Of a stretch of DNA of 64,000 bases, positions 17,550-26,279 are shown piece by piece (the first letter of the stretch is position 1; each line of letters begins with the position of its first letter). Source of the stretch: Clostridiales bacterium (GTDB lineage Bacteria > Bacillota > Clostridia > Lachnospirales > Lachnospiraceae). The stretch covers positions 1-64,000 of the forward strand of contig JAATFT010000079.1 of the NCBI GenBank assembly GCA_015655075.1, written 5' to 3'. A program made the translations under genes and the position numbers. The notes beneath the pieces are model-generated. The model ran no database searches and was not told where the DNA came from. It saw only the letters and a list, made by a program, of their open reading frames with translations.

Positions 17550-17690
17550 GAGAGCATCTTAATTATCTAATTTCTATTTCATCTTATTTTTTTCATTATA
17601 GATATCCCAAAATTTTTAGTGAAGCGAGGTGGATTTACTATTTAGGTTTCATTTACTTAACAAAATTTAATATGGAAAAGGGGAGCATAT

Positions 17691-18557
17691 ATGAAGATTT
17701 CGTTTTGGAGCAGTGCAATGAATAACAGCGGTGTGACAAGTAATCTGGCATGTATCAGTATCGCGTCAGCTATGGAGTATTCTTACAAATCAATACTCAT
17801 AGAAAACCACTACCAGAGAAATAAGCTGGGAAATGTTTTGATGTATCAGAGGGCAAATTATTCAGAAAAAGAAGAAAATTTTCAATTCAGACATGTAGGT
17901 ATCGATTACCTCATTCATCAGCTTATGACCCATAAATATGAGTATAAATCAGATAATAACCCATTGAGTGAAGATTCGTACCCATCAAGGATAATAAGAG
18001 AAGCGTCTTTGGAAATATTAGATAATTATCTATATTACATACCTTTAAGTTATCAATTTAATCAGGAAACTTTTGATTATAATTTATACGGGAATATAAA
18101 AGATATTCTGGATGCGACAGAAGGATTTGCAGATATTACTTATATTGACACTTCAAGCCAGAATAACTTAAGTTCAAAAATTATTTTAGAAGAGGCCGAC
18201 TTAGTAGTCGTTAATCTGATTCAAAATTCATTTATGATTCAATATTTCTTTGACAATTATTCGTCAATCTTAGATAAATGCGTATTCTTAATCAGTAATT
18301 ACAATAAAAAATCCAATTTAAATCTTGATAAAATATCCAAAGCCCACTCAATCAGCAAACCCAATATTGCAGCGATTCCCTATAATATCGAATACAAGGA
18401 AGCAGTATCCAAGGGAACTGTTGTAGAATTTTTATCGCGTAATTATACCTGTAAAAGGAAAAGTCCAAATTATGCTTTCATCCGGGAGGTTAAAAAAGCA
18501 GCGGCCATGATAATTAAAAATGCGGCAAGTATAAGTCAGAAGGAGGAGTGCCAATGA
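17691..18557 (+). CDS. TadZ/CpaE-like MinD-family protein with defective P-loop
   Basis: 288 residues. The opening (MKISFWSS...SGVTSNLACISIASAM) is the start of a MinD/CpaE fold, but the deviant Walker A (KGGxGKT) reads NNSGVTS: both lysines are gone. Later strands ITYIDTSS and ADLVVVNLIQN match the Walker B and following strand of the family. In Tad systems TadZ/CpaE places the machine at a cell pole. With this P-loop, ATP hydrolysis is doubtful. A GGGGAGC site precedes the ATG, and the stop overlaps the next start as ATGA. Two related genes follow at 19548 and 20203. Confidence 0.7.
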   Translation: MKISFWSSAMNNSGVTSNLACISIASAMEYSYKSILIENHYQRNKLGNVLMYQRANYSEKEENFQFRHVGIDYLIHQLMTHKYEYKSDNNPLSEDSYPSRIIREASLEILDNYLYYIPLSYQFNQETFDYNLYGNIKDILDATEGFADITYIDTSSQNNLSSKIILEEADLVVVNLIQNSFMIQYFFDNYSSILDKCVFLISNYNKKSNLNLDKISKAHSISKPNIAAIPYNIEYKEAVSKGTVVEFLSRNYTCKRKSPNYAFIREVKKAAAMIIKNAASISQKEECQ

Positions 18558-19558
18558 GAGGAAGACTTAGAAGATCCACAAAGCGGTATATACTGGTATC
18601 TTTTTTATGTATCGTAATATTTGGAGGGATTTTTTTAGCGGCATATTTTAAAGTAATCAATAATATGAAAAAGAATTATCAAAGTGAAATCAAGAACCTG
18701 TCGAATCAGCTGGAATCAAAAAAAGTATATATGTATAAAGCAAAAAGTGACATTGTAGCCGGAAGCAAAGTAACGAAAGATAATTTTAAGTATGTACAGG
18801 TATTATCGGATCAATCCCAGGAGGATTTTATAACGGAGGAGGAAATGGGGAAAGTCGCTTTAATTGACATAAAATCCGGAACAGGGGTTCTAAAATCCAT
18901 GTTGACGGACGAACTGGCCGACAGCGGTTTGCGGGAAATGGAATTTAATACATTTTTACTCAACAGTAATTTAAAAGATAATGATTTTGTCGATATAAGG
19001 ATTTTATATCCCAATGGGGAAAATTATGTTGTCTTAAGCAAAAAGGCGGTAAAGAATTTATCCTTAGAAGCCGGTGATTGTTTTATGTGGCTGAATGCGG
19101 AGGAAATATTAAGGGTGTCCGGAGCTATTGTGGATTGTTACTTAAATGAAGGTTCAAAACTTTATACGGTTAGGTATATCAAGCCGCTTATACAGGCTTC
19201 CTCCTTAATTACCTATACCCCCGGCACCGACGTGATAAAGCTGTTAAAGGAAGATCCCAACGTGGTACAAAAAGCAGCAGAACAATTAAGCGAGGAGGTC
19301 CGCAAGGAACTGGAAGCCAGGCTTTACCAGTTCTACGGCAATTATAACGGTGAGGTAACCTGGGATGGATATGGGACCTATAACCAAGGCAATAATTATA
19401 ATCCGGGGCAGTCAGGCGGCATGTCTGATACTAATAACGGGGACAATGTCAATCATGCGGGTAATACAAATAATGTAGGGGATAACAGTACAAACAGCAC
19501 AGAGAACGGCTATGGTCAAAGTAAAGAAAATGAGGAGGAAATTTATTATGTCGATTAA
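18554..19558 (+). CDS. CpaB/RcpC-like SAF-domain pilus assembly protein
   Basis: About 334 residues. A membrane helix at about 10-32 anchors the protein; a short coiled coil follows, then a SAF-type domain (KAKSDIVAGSKVTKDNF and ...KVALIDIKSGTGVLKSML, about residues 58-120). The C-terminal 70 residues are Asn/Gly-rich and low complexity. CpaB/RcpC proteins sit at the cell-envelope end of Tad secretion systems. ATG at 18554 has AAGGAGG at the right distance, while GTG at 18548 lies too close to the site. It overlaps its upstream neighbour by 4 bases and the next gene by 11. Confidence 0.75.
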   Translation: MRGRLRRSTKRYILVSFLCIVIFGGIFLAAYFKVINNMKKNYQSEIKNLSNQLESKKVYMYKAKSDIVAGSKVTKDNFKYVQVLSDQSQEDFITEEEMGKVALIDIKSGTGVLKSMLTDELADSGLREMEFNTFLLNSNLKDNDFVDIRILYPNGENYVVLSKKAVKNLSLEAGDCFMWLNAEEILRVSGAIVDCYLNEGSKLYTVRYIKPLIQASSLITYTPGTDVIKLLKEDPNVVQKAAEQLSEEVRKELEARLYQFYGNYNGEVTWDGYGTYNQGNNYNPGQSGGMSDTNNGDNVNHAGNTNNVGDNSTNSTENGYGQSKENEEEIYYVD

Positions 19559-20201
19559 AGCAAAGGTGATAGGGCTGCTGGGTATTGAAAAATATGACCT
19601 TATACTGTATTTATCCATTCTTCTTCTAAATTTAAACCAGAAGGTTTTAATAATAGATAATTCAGAAACCGAAGCTCTTACCTGCTGCGTGCCGGTTCCG
19701 GAAAACCTTAACCCCAGAATACACAAAATTAATTTCATGAATATTGATTTTGTTAAGGAGAAGGATGTCACGGCATACCTGAAGGATTACGATTGTATCC
19801 TGATCGATTTTGGTTATAAAACAACTCATAAGGATATACCAAATTGTTCTTCTGTTTATTTAGTTACGGACAAACAGCAGCACAATATCGCAAGGATGCG
19901 GAATCTGAAACTGACACAGGAGGCTTATCTGATAATCAGGGGCATTATGAAAAGGAAAAATGCCGCTTATTTGACGGATAACCTGAAAGAAAACAAGGTA
20001 AACATGAAAGGGTGCTATTGCCTTTATTATGACGATACGGACAGAGAAAACATGATCGCACTTCAGTACGGCGATGATATTAAATTTAAAAATCAATCCG
20101 GCCAGTTGAAATATTTATTAAACCAATTAATAACCGAAACCTTTCATTTTAATAAAGCCGAGGTTGGGCGGGCCTATAAAAAGGCGAAAAGAGGTGCATA
20201 A
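19548..20201 (+). CDS. Small MinD/CpaE-like protein without P-loop
   Basis: About 217 residues. The pattern MSIKAKVIGLLGIEKYDLILYLSILLL...VLIIDNSE resembles the first strand, helix and second strand of MinD/CpaE proteins. The Walker A lysine/glycine loop is absent (LLGIEKYD). A later strand YDCILIDFGYKT fits the Walker B position. I see no other domain. The ATG at 19548 has GAGGAGGAAA before it, inside the CpaB gene. Likely a structural partner of the Tad machine; function inferred from position only. Confidence 0.55.
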   Translation: MSIKAKVIGLLGIEKYDLILYLSILLLNLNQKVLIIDNSETEALTCCVPVPENLNPRIHKINFMNIDFVKEKDVTAYLKDYDCILIDFGYKTTHKDIPNCSSVYLVTDKQQHNIARMRNLKLTQEAYLIIRGIMKRKNAAYLTDNLKENKVNMKGCYCLYYDDTDRENMIALQYGDDIKFKNQSGQLKYLLNQLITETFHFNKAEVGRAYKKAKRGA

Positions 20202-20202
20202 T

Positions 20203-21000
20203 TTGAAGGTAGCATTTTGGAGTCCCGTACCGGGGCAGGCCGGGACTACCGGTAATATGCTTGCGGCCGCGGTGATGTCCTGCTTGATATTAAAGAAAAA
20301 TATTCTTTTATTACAGAATCATTTTAGGGATAAAAGCTTGGAAAAAGCTGTTTTAGGCAAAGCCGCCGGAATGGATTTGTTTGAAAATATCGGACTGGAT
20401 TCCTTATCAAGGAATATTAAAATTTCAGAATTAAGTAAAGATATAATCAGTAATTCCTCCATTTCTCTTTATAATAACAGGATACATATAATACCGGGAA
20501 CCACAAGGGAAAATAAATATTTGTTTGAGACAGAATTATCGTTAACCTTTACAGCCATATTAAATTCCGTAAATAAATTTTATGATATTGTTTTTATGGA
20601 CTTAGTGTCCGGACCGGCGGAAATGTCAAAAAGGAGTAAGGAAGAGGCTGATTTGATAGTTGTAAATCTCTCTCAGAATAAAAATATGATTGATGATTAC
20701 TTTTCCAGGTATCACCTGCCGGAAGAAAAGACAGTTTACCTGATTGGAAAATATAATGATAAATCACGGTATAACCTTACCAATCTGGAAAGAAGTTACC
20801 ATAGTTTAAAAAACAAGACCGGAGTAATCCCCTATAATGTAGATTTCATGGATGCCATGATTGGCGGAAAATTAATGAGCTATTTGATTAAGAATATGAT
20901 AAACGGCAAGGGAGAAAATAATCTATACTTTATGAAAAAGGTAGAAAATGCGGTGGATCTCATGTTTGGAAATCCGGTAAAGGCAGGTGGAATTATTTGA
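20203..21000 (+). CDS. Second TadZ/CpaE-like protein with defective P-loop
   Basis: About 265 residues from TTG 20203, chosen because AGAGGTG lies just before it. It parallels the 17691 gene along its length: KVAFWSPVPGQAGTTGN at the start against KISFWSSAMNNSGVTSN, EADLIVVNLSQN against EADLVVVNLIQN, and TGVIPYNVDFMDA against AAIPYNIEYKEA. It is therefore a diverged tandem paralogue. Its P-loop PGQAGTTGN also lacks the lysines. The stop overlaps the cpaF start by one base (TGATG). Confidence 0.7.
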   Translation: MKVAFWSPVPGQAGTTGNMLAAAVMSCLILKKNILLLQNHFRDKSLEKAVLGKAAGMDLFENIGLDSLSRNIKISELSKDIISNSSISLYNNRIHIIPGTTRENKYLFETELSLTFTAILNSVNKFYDIVFMDLVSGPAEMSKRSKEEADLIVVNLSQNKNMIDDYFSRYHLPEEKTVYLIGKYNDKSRYNLTNLERSYHSLKNKTGVIPYNVDFMDAMIGGKLMSYLIKNMINGKGENNLYFMKKVENAVDLMFGNPVKAGGII

Positions 21001-22802
21001 TGTTAAATATAGTGTTAATTTTTCTGATTTCCATTATTGCGTTTCTATTCCTGTTTTACATGGGAAAGGAAGACGTTTCCGCTCCGAAGGAGATGAATAT
21101 TGATCTCTATACTATACCTTACCTGGTGCAGGAAGTTAAAAATACCTTTGAAGGTATATTAAATAAAAATATAGCTGATTTAAATCTGAACAGACAGGAA
21201 ACGATAAAACGGGAGAAAATGAAAAGCTTAATCAGAAAAAATCTGCGGAGCTGCAGTCTTGGAGATACGGGGGCAAAAGAATATGTAAAAGATTACATTA
21301 AGGAAATACTACAGAAAAATTCAGGTATCAGGGAGGATAATATCGACGGGATTATCCCGTTTCATCACAGTGCAATGTTAACACCCCAGGATAAATTTGA
21401 AATTATTTTGTATCTTTTTAAAAAACAGTTTCAATACGACGCCCTGTCCATGCTGATTGAGACATATCATCTGGCGGATTTAAAAATTGACGGCGACACG
21501 AAACACTACGAAATAACAAAGGAGGAGGTGGAAGAAATCTATGCTTTAGAGAGTATTTGTCTGCATTTTATTGATAAACTGGAAGTTTTAGCGCAGAGGA
21601 TATACCAGTTATACAAAGGGTTTGGGGCGATTGATGAAATAAGGGATATGAAGCTTGACGGGGTTTCAGGCGGCATTTCGGGAATACCCTTTGATTTTTA
21701 TAACTATCATACAAACCTTGAAAAATCTGACCATAGAAATTTAAATGCATATAACAGTATCTGGATTTTCTTTCAGGGGAAAACGATACATTTATCCTTT
21801 TTGGGGTTCGAATCCCAGAGAGAGCTGGTAAGGGTGTGCAAAAACATATACCGATACGGGAATCCGGGACAGCTTAGTGAAAAAAGGGGGTATATTGCAA
21901 ATGACATGAAGGACGGGTCAAGAGTGGTTACCTTCCGGCCGCCGTTTTCCGACCGCTGGGCTTTCTTTGTCAGAAAACATGACAGTATTCTGGATATGAA
22001 TATATACAATATTATTACGGATGAAGGAAATGAACTGCTTATTGAAATCTTAAAATGGATGGTCCGTGGATGTCTTGTTATTGTTATAACCGGAGAAATG
22101 GGAAGCGGTAAGACAACCCTGCTGAAAATATTAATTCAGTATATCAGAAGGACTTATACCCTGCGTATCCATGAGCAGATATTCGAGTTGAATTTAAGCC
22201 GAGTATACCCGGACTTTAATATACTTACTTTACGGGAAACCGATACTATTTCCGGACAGGAAACTCTTGATATCATGAAAAAAACCGACGGTACGGTAAT
22301 TATACTGGGAGAGGTTGCATCCCATATAGCTGCCAACTGGCTGGTGGAAACCTCTCAGATATCAAAAATGACCATGTGTTCCCACCATGCACGGACAACG
22401 GAGGATTTGATTGACAATTTAAAGATTGCCCAGTTAAGGGTCGGGGGGTTTCATAATGAATTCCTTGCAGAGGAACAGGTTGTAAAAGCGATTAATATAG
22501 ATATCCATATGGAAAACATAGGCGGGCACAGATACATATCCAGAATAACGGAAATAGTTCCGGCGGAAGATAAGGATTACCCGGTTAAATTCCTGCCTGC
22601 CGCACTGGAATACTTTCAAAGGAATACCGACAGAAAAGCTTATAAAACCGTAGATATTGTGGGATTTGAAAACGGTAAATATATACTTAAGAACTCCTTC
22701 AGCAAAAGAGCAAGCAACAGGATTTTAATGAATCTTACCGAAGGGGAGAGGGAGGAATTCATAAATTTATTTCATTCGTATATACGGGAGGAAATGGTAT
22801 GA
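21000..22802 (+). CDS. CpaF/TadA-like secretion ATPase
   Basis: About 600 residues, longer than usual CpaF (about 450) because of an N-terminal membrane helix (residues 2-22). The VirB11-like motor follows: Walker A GEMGSGKTT near residue 364, arginine-rich RIHEQIFELN, Walker B-like VIILGEVAS near 433 (the usual GEVRG is altered) and a His-box MCSHHARTTEDLI near 458. It should power pilus assembly or secretion as a hexamer at the inner membrane. A membrane anchor is unusual for CpaF. The stop overlaps the next start by 4 bases. Confidence 0.85.
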   Translation: MLNIVLIFLISIIAFLFLFYMGKEDVSAPKEMNIDLYTIPYLVQEVKNTFEGILNKNIADLNLNRQETIKREKMKSLIRKNLRSCSLGDTGAKEYVKDYIKEILQKNSGIREDNIDGIIPFHHSAMLTPQDKFEIILYLFKKQFQYDALSMLIETYHLADLKIDGDTKHYEITKEEVEEIYALESICLHFIDKLEVLAQRIYQLYKGFGAIDEIRDMKLDGVSGGISGIPFDFYNYHTNLEKSDHRNLNAYNSIWIFFQGKTIHLSFLGFESQRELVRVCKNIYRYGNPGQLSEKRGYIANDMKDGSRVVTFRPPFSDRWAFFVRKHDSILDMNIYNIITDEGNELLIEILKWMVRGCLVIVITGEMGSGKTTLLKILIQYIRRTYTLRIHEQIFELNLSRVYPDFNILTLRETDTISGQETLDIMKKTDGTVIILGEVASHIAANWLVETSQISKMTMCSHHARTTEDLIDNLKIAQLRVGGFHNEFLAEEQVVKAINIDIHMENIGGHRYISRITEIVPAEDKDYPVKFLPAALEYFQRNTDRKAYKTVDIVGFENGKYILKNSFSKRASNRILMNLTEGEREEFINLFHSYIREEMV

Positions 22803-24823
22803 GTAATGTACAGATGATTCAATTATTATTTATTTTACTTGTATTTTCTTTCTGTCTGCTGTCCGTTTTATTCTTCTGGTTAAGAAAAACCCTGGAAGAA
22901 AAACAAAAATATTCTATTTTTTTTAAAGGTAAAAATAAACAGGGAAAAGATATTATTTATGTCTGGTATAAATTTTTTGCTCAATGGAGATTAACGAAGC
23001 ATTATATTAAAAAGCTAGTCAGACAATTTGAAATACAAATGCCGGGTGATTATAAAAAAATAGGGGATCGTACAATGAGAATTGTATTAAAAACCTGGGG
23101 GTTGGATCTGATATTGATTCTGTTTTTTCTAACCCGAGGTCCTACCTTATACCAGGCGGCACTTACCCTTGTATTTCTGTTCCTTGTAAATAATCAGATA
23201 GTCTATTCGGCCGTGGAAAACAGCGAAATTAAATTATTAAAACAGTTTGATAAATTACTTGGTGACATCAGACATAATTACCAGTCTCACGGCATGATAG
23301 AGGAGGCGGTCTATGATTCCATTGAAACAGCACCTTATCCCATTAAATTACACGCTGCCAAAATACATGCAATTTTAAATGCCGATGAGGTGGAGGAAGA
23401 AGTGAGCAGGTATAATGAACATGTTCCAAACCGGTTTTTGAAGATTTTCCTGTCGTTATGTGTTATGATGATAACCTTTGGTGATAAAAAGTGTGATAAC
23501 CAATCCCTGTTTTTAACCAATATAAAATATTTAAAACAGGAAATAAACACAGAGATATTAAAAAAAGAAAAAATAAAACACCTTTTTTCCGGGTTGATTT
23601 TTATATCCGTGGCACCTGTTTTATTTTTAAAATCCATTGAAAGATGGGCTGTCTTAAGTCTGCCGGAAATGGTAAGCTATTATAGGGGTGCTTTTGGAAT
23701 CGTTACGATGGTTTTGATTTTTGCGGCGACAGCGGCGTCTTATAGCCTGATTAACCGAATGAAGGAGAACAGACAGAGGGAGTTAAAGAATTACATTCTT
23801 CTGGGCTATTTAGCGAAATTACCCTTTATAAACAGGCTCCTTAATAATATAACCCAAAAAAACTACGGCAGAACTTTAAAAACACAGGATTTAATAAGAA
23901 AAACCGGTGAATCCATAACACCCAAACAATTAGTCTTAAAAAGGTTTCTCTATAGCATTTTTACATTTCTTTGCTGCATCTTAATTTCTGTTATCATACA
24001 TCACAATAGTAAAATCCAATTACTTACCAATCTTAATAATATAAATTATTTAAATTCATCCATATCGGATAAGCAGATAGAAAATATAAAAGATATCATT
24101 ATAAATTATGTAACTCAATATAAAAAATATAAGATCACGCAGGAAGAAGTGGAAGATAAATTAATTAAGGAGGGGATCATTAAGAGTAAACAGCTTATGA
24201 CTATGACTGCGGAGGAAATCGTCAGGAGAATTAACGGTTACCGCAATGAATATTATCGATGGTATGAACTTCTGATAGCTTTTCTGGCCGGGGCGGCAGC
24301 TTATTATGTACCTTATCTGGACTTACTTTTTATCAGACAACTAAGACAGATGAATATGGAGGATGAAGTGATACAGTTTCATTCCATTATTCTTATGCTA
24401 ATGCATATAGATCGGATGACCATAGAAACCATTCTGGTCTGGTTTGAAAATTTTGCCGTGATATTTAAGAAATCCATACAGGAATGCATTAATGACTTGC
24501 AATCCGGAGACGTGGAGGTGCTGGAGGAGTTAAAACGGAAAGAACCCTACGAACCTTTTGTCAAGATAGTAGAAAATCTTCAGATAAGTGACAAAATCGG
24601 GCTCTGTGAAGCCTTTGATGAAATTGCGGCGGAACGTTATCATTATCAGGAAAAAAGAAAATTGGAGAATGAAATCTATATTCACAACAAAGCAATACTC
24701 GGAAAAGTAATCGCATTTACGCCGTTTATCATAACGATTGGCTTATACCTTATTATTCCTTTTATTGTGGAGGGATTGACCCAGTATGCCGGGTATATGG
24801 AGCAGATACAGAGCGTTTATTGA
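22799..24823 (+). CDS. TadB-TadC-like fused membrane platform protein
   Basis: 674 residues, about twice the size of TadB or TadC. Hydrophobic segments are near 7-29, 101-140, 262-285 and 299-320 in the first half, and 380-400, 490-515 and 640-665 in the second. The second half ends in a type II secretion F-like region (FHSIILMLMHIDRM...WFENF...A-ERYHYQEKRKLENE...) with a final double membrane segment. I infer one polypeptide replacing the usual TadB plus TadC platform. It overlaps cpaF by 4 bases, supporting stoichiometric expression. Confidence 0.7.
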   Translation: MSNVQMIQLLFILLVFSFCLLSVLFFWLRKTLEEKQKYSIFFKGKNKQGKDIIYVWYKFFAQWRLTKHYIKKLVRQFEIQMPGDYKKIGDRTMRIVLKTWGLDLILILFFLTRGPTLYQAALTLVFLFLVNNQIVYSAVENSEIKLLKQFDKLLGDIRHNYQSHGMIEEAVYDSIETAPYPIKLHAAKIHAILNADEVEEEVSRYNEHVPNRFLKIFLSLCVMMITFGDKKCDNQSLFLTNIKYLKQEINTEILKKEKIKHLFSGLIFISVAPVLFLKSIERWAVLSLPEMVSYYRGAFGIVTMVLIFAATAASYSLINRMKENRQRELKNYILLGYLAKLPFINRLLNNITQKNYGRTLKTQDLIRKTGESITPKQLVLKRFLYSIFTFLCCILISVIIHHNSKIQLLTNLNNINYLNSSISDKQIENIKDIIINYVTQYKKYKITQEEVEDKLIKEGIIKSKQLMTMTAEEIVRRINGYRNEYYRWYELLIAFLAGAAAYYVPYLDLLFIRQLRQMNMEDEVIQFHSIILMLMHIDRMTIETILVWFENFAVIFKKSIQECINDLQSGDVEVLEELKRKEPYEPFVKIVENLQISDKIGLCEAFDEIAAERYHYQEKRKLENEIYIHNKAILGKVIAFTPFIITIGLYLIIPFIVEGLTQYAGYMEQIQSVY

Positions 24824-24890
24824 GAAATGAGAAGAGGATTTTGGGCTAAGCATTCATTATACTGTTTTTTAAAATACTAAGATTTCAGGA

Positions 24891-25017
24891 GATGAGGATT
24901 TTAAGATATGAGGATTTTGAGATATGAGGATTTTAAGATATGAGGATTTTGAGAGATGAAGATTTTTAAGAGATGAAGATTTTAAGATATAAGAAATTCA
25001 AAATATAAGAATCATAA
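24891..25017 (+). repeat. Tandem 16-bp repeats between Tad genes
   Basis: About eight head-to-tail copies of a 16-base unit close to GATATGAGGATTTTAA. The first four are nearly identical and alternate TTTTAA with TTTTGA; later copies drift (AGATGAAGATTTTTAA, then ATATAAGAATCATAA). They fill the gap between the platform gene and the first pilin-like gene. Each unit carries GAGGA-like purines and an ATG, so it could act on translation, but this is a guess. Confidence 0.8.
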
Positions 25018-25062
25018 ATATAATAATTATATAACAGAGATATGACAAAGGAGAGAAATAAA

Positions 25063-25512
25063 ATGGATAATTCATTAAAAGGTTTAATTTTAGCGGCAGG
25101 AGTTATTATTACTTGTCTGGTTGTCGGCATTGGTTTTTATATCAGCAGGGAAGCAAGCTCTGCGGCTACCAACGGAACTGGGCAGATCAGCAGAATGAAT
25201 AAGGAAATTGCGGAATCGGATAAGGTTATGTACGACGGATTGGACGTAACCGGAAGCGAAGTGGTTAATGCGATAAACAAATATAAAAGCGAGGATATAG
25301 CCGTCAAAGTTACGACTAAAAAATCCGTTGTTTATTATAACCGCATGTTAACGAATAATGATACGGAAATAGGAAAGGAAAGCACAGCGTCTGTAAAAAA
25401 CACCCAAACCATTACAAGTGATTATTACATAAACCAAAAGGCACAGTTTACCGGTGAAATATTACGTGATGTTAATGATACCATTATTGGTATTTCATTT
25501 ATACAACAGTAA
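25063..25512 (+). CDS. Pilin-like membrane-anchored small protein
   Basis: About 149 residues. A short N-terminus (MDNSLKG), one long hydrophobic helix (residues 7-30) and a polar beta-type domain follow, the shape of Tad pseudopilins or of an Flp-like pilin with extra domain. I do not see the G-x4-E prepilin cleavage motif clearly, and no prepilin peptidase gene is in the window. ATG 25063 has AAGGAGAG ahead; the 7 upstream codons lack a site. Position just after the platform gene supports a pilus or secretion substrate role. Confidence 0.55.
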   Translation: MDNSLKGLILAAGVIITCLVVGIGFYISREASSAATNGTGQISRMNKEIAESDKVMYDGLDVTGSEVVNAINKYKSEDIAVKVTTKKSVVYYNRMLTNNDTEIGKESTASVKNTQTITSDYYINQKAQFTGEILRDVNDTIIGISFIQQ

Positions 25513-25525
25513 ATAAATTAAAAGT

Positions 25526-25909
25526 ATGCAGAACTTAACAAAATTTTTGGAAACGGTAACTTATCTTATTATATTTTGCATGGCAGGTACTATTCTGTTA
25601 TTTCATAGCAGATCACTAAATAATTTCATAACTACGGTAAAAAAAGAAATAAGCAGCCAGAATATTTTTTATGAAAAGGAACGGACTTCAGATGAAATAC
25701 AAGAAAGTAAGGTTACCTATACAGAATTAATCTCTACACTTTTTGTTGATCCGGATTATGATATACAGATTAACAGCATGACAATATTAAAGGAAAATTA
25801 TAACTATCGGGAATTTGATTTCTCTACCGTTCCCCAGGCGGAATATACAAAATCCTATCAATACGATTCTTCCGGGGATATTGCTAAAGTGATATATAAA
25901 AGTCTATAA
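25526..25909 (+). CDS. Small membrane-anchored Tad-locus protein
   Basis: 127 residues with one N-terminal hydrophobic helix (about 10-28), a short basic stretch and a soluble remainder. No family is recognised. No convincing ribosome site precedes the ATG, but the gene is only 13 bases after its neighbour, so translational coupling is plausible. Likely another pseudopilin-like part of the apparatus. A MITE-like element follows its stop. Confidence 0.5.
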   Translation: MQNLTKFLETVTYLIIFCMAGTILLFHSRSLNNFITTVKKEISSQNIFYEKERTSDEIQESKVTYTELISTLFVDPDYDIQINSMTILKENYNYREFDFSTVPQAEYTKSYQYDSSGDIAKVIYKSL

Positions 25910-25925
25910 AAAGGGCTCTATATTT

Positions 25926-26087
25926 AGGGCGTGTCTGAAAACTCATTGTACCGTTCTGACCGCTCCACTTTGCGGTATGCTACGTCGCGGTTTTGGGAAA
26001 CGTAGTCCAACTACGCCTCTCAAATCACTTTTGTCTCCCACAATGTGGAACGTCCAGCCCGTCACAAGTAGTTTTCAGACACACCCT
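25926..26087. mobile_element. MITE-like element, family 1, copy A
   Basis: 162 bases bounded by 18-bp inverted ends (AGGGCGTGTCTGAAAACT at 25926-25943; its complement with one mismatch at 26070-26087), flanked by T/A as if inserted at TA. The interior carries CCGTTCTGACCGCTCCACTTTG, shared with copy B at 51876-52033. There is no coding frame. It splits the Tad operon between two pseudopilin-like genes. Confidence 0.85.
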
Positions 26088-26120
26088 AGCAGAGTCCTTA
26101 GAAAAAAGAAAGGACAGTAA

Positions 26121-26204
26121 ATGAATAAAAGAAAGAGTTTATGTAAAGCTTTATCGAGATGGGCCGAAGACGGCACCATGTGGAATTACCTTACGGCGGC
26201 ATAA
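26121..26204 (+). CDS. Possible 27-aa peptide or truncated gene start
   Basis: An ATG at 26121, with GAAAGGA 8 bases upstream, opens 27 codons rich in Lys/Arg (MNKRKSLCKALSRW) and ends in WNYLTAA. This basic head followed by a turn resembles the first residues of TadE/pilin precursors, but no hydrophobic helix follows. It may be a gene broken beside the MITE, or a small peptide. Weak call. Confidence 0.3.
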   Translation: MNKRKSLCKALSRWAEDGTMWNYLTAA

Positions 26205-26279
26205 TTATATAAATCCCAAAAGAAAATTTATAAACTTAAAATTGTTACAACCCCAGTTAATACGGAAAGAAGGGAGATA

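Larger units (their letters stand above)
17312..17690. other. Intergenic region with long hairpin and Tad promoter
   Basis: No gene seen. It contains the 17330-17393 hairpin and the promoter at 17521-17549, both listed separately. About 140 bases separate the promoter from the first Tad gene. Confidence 0.5.
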
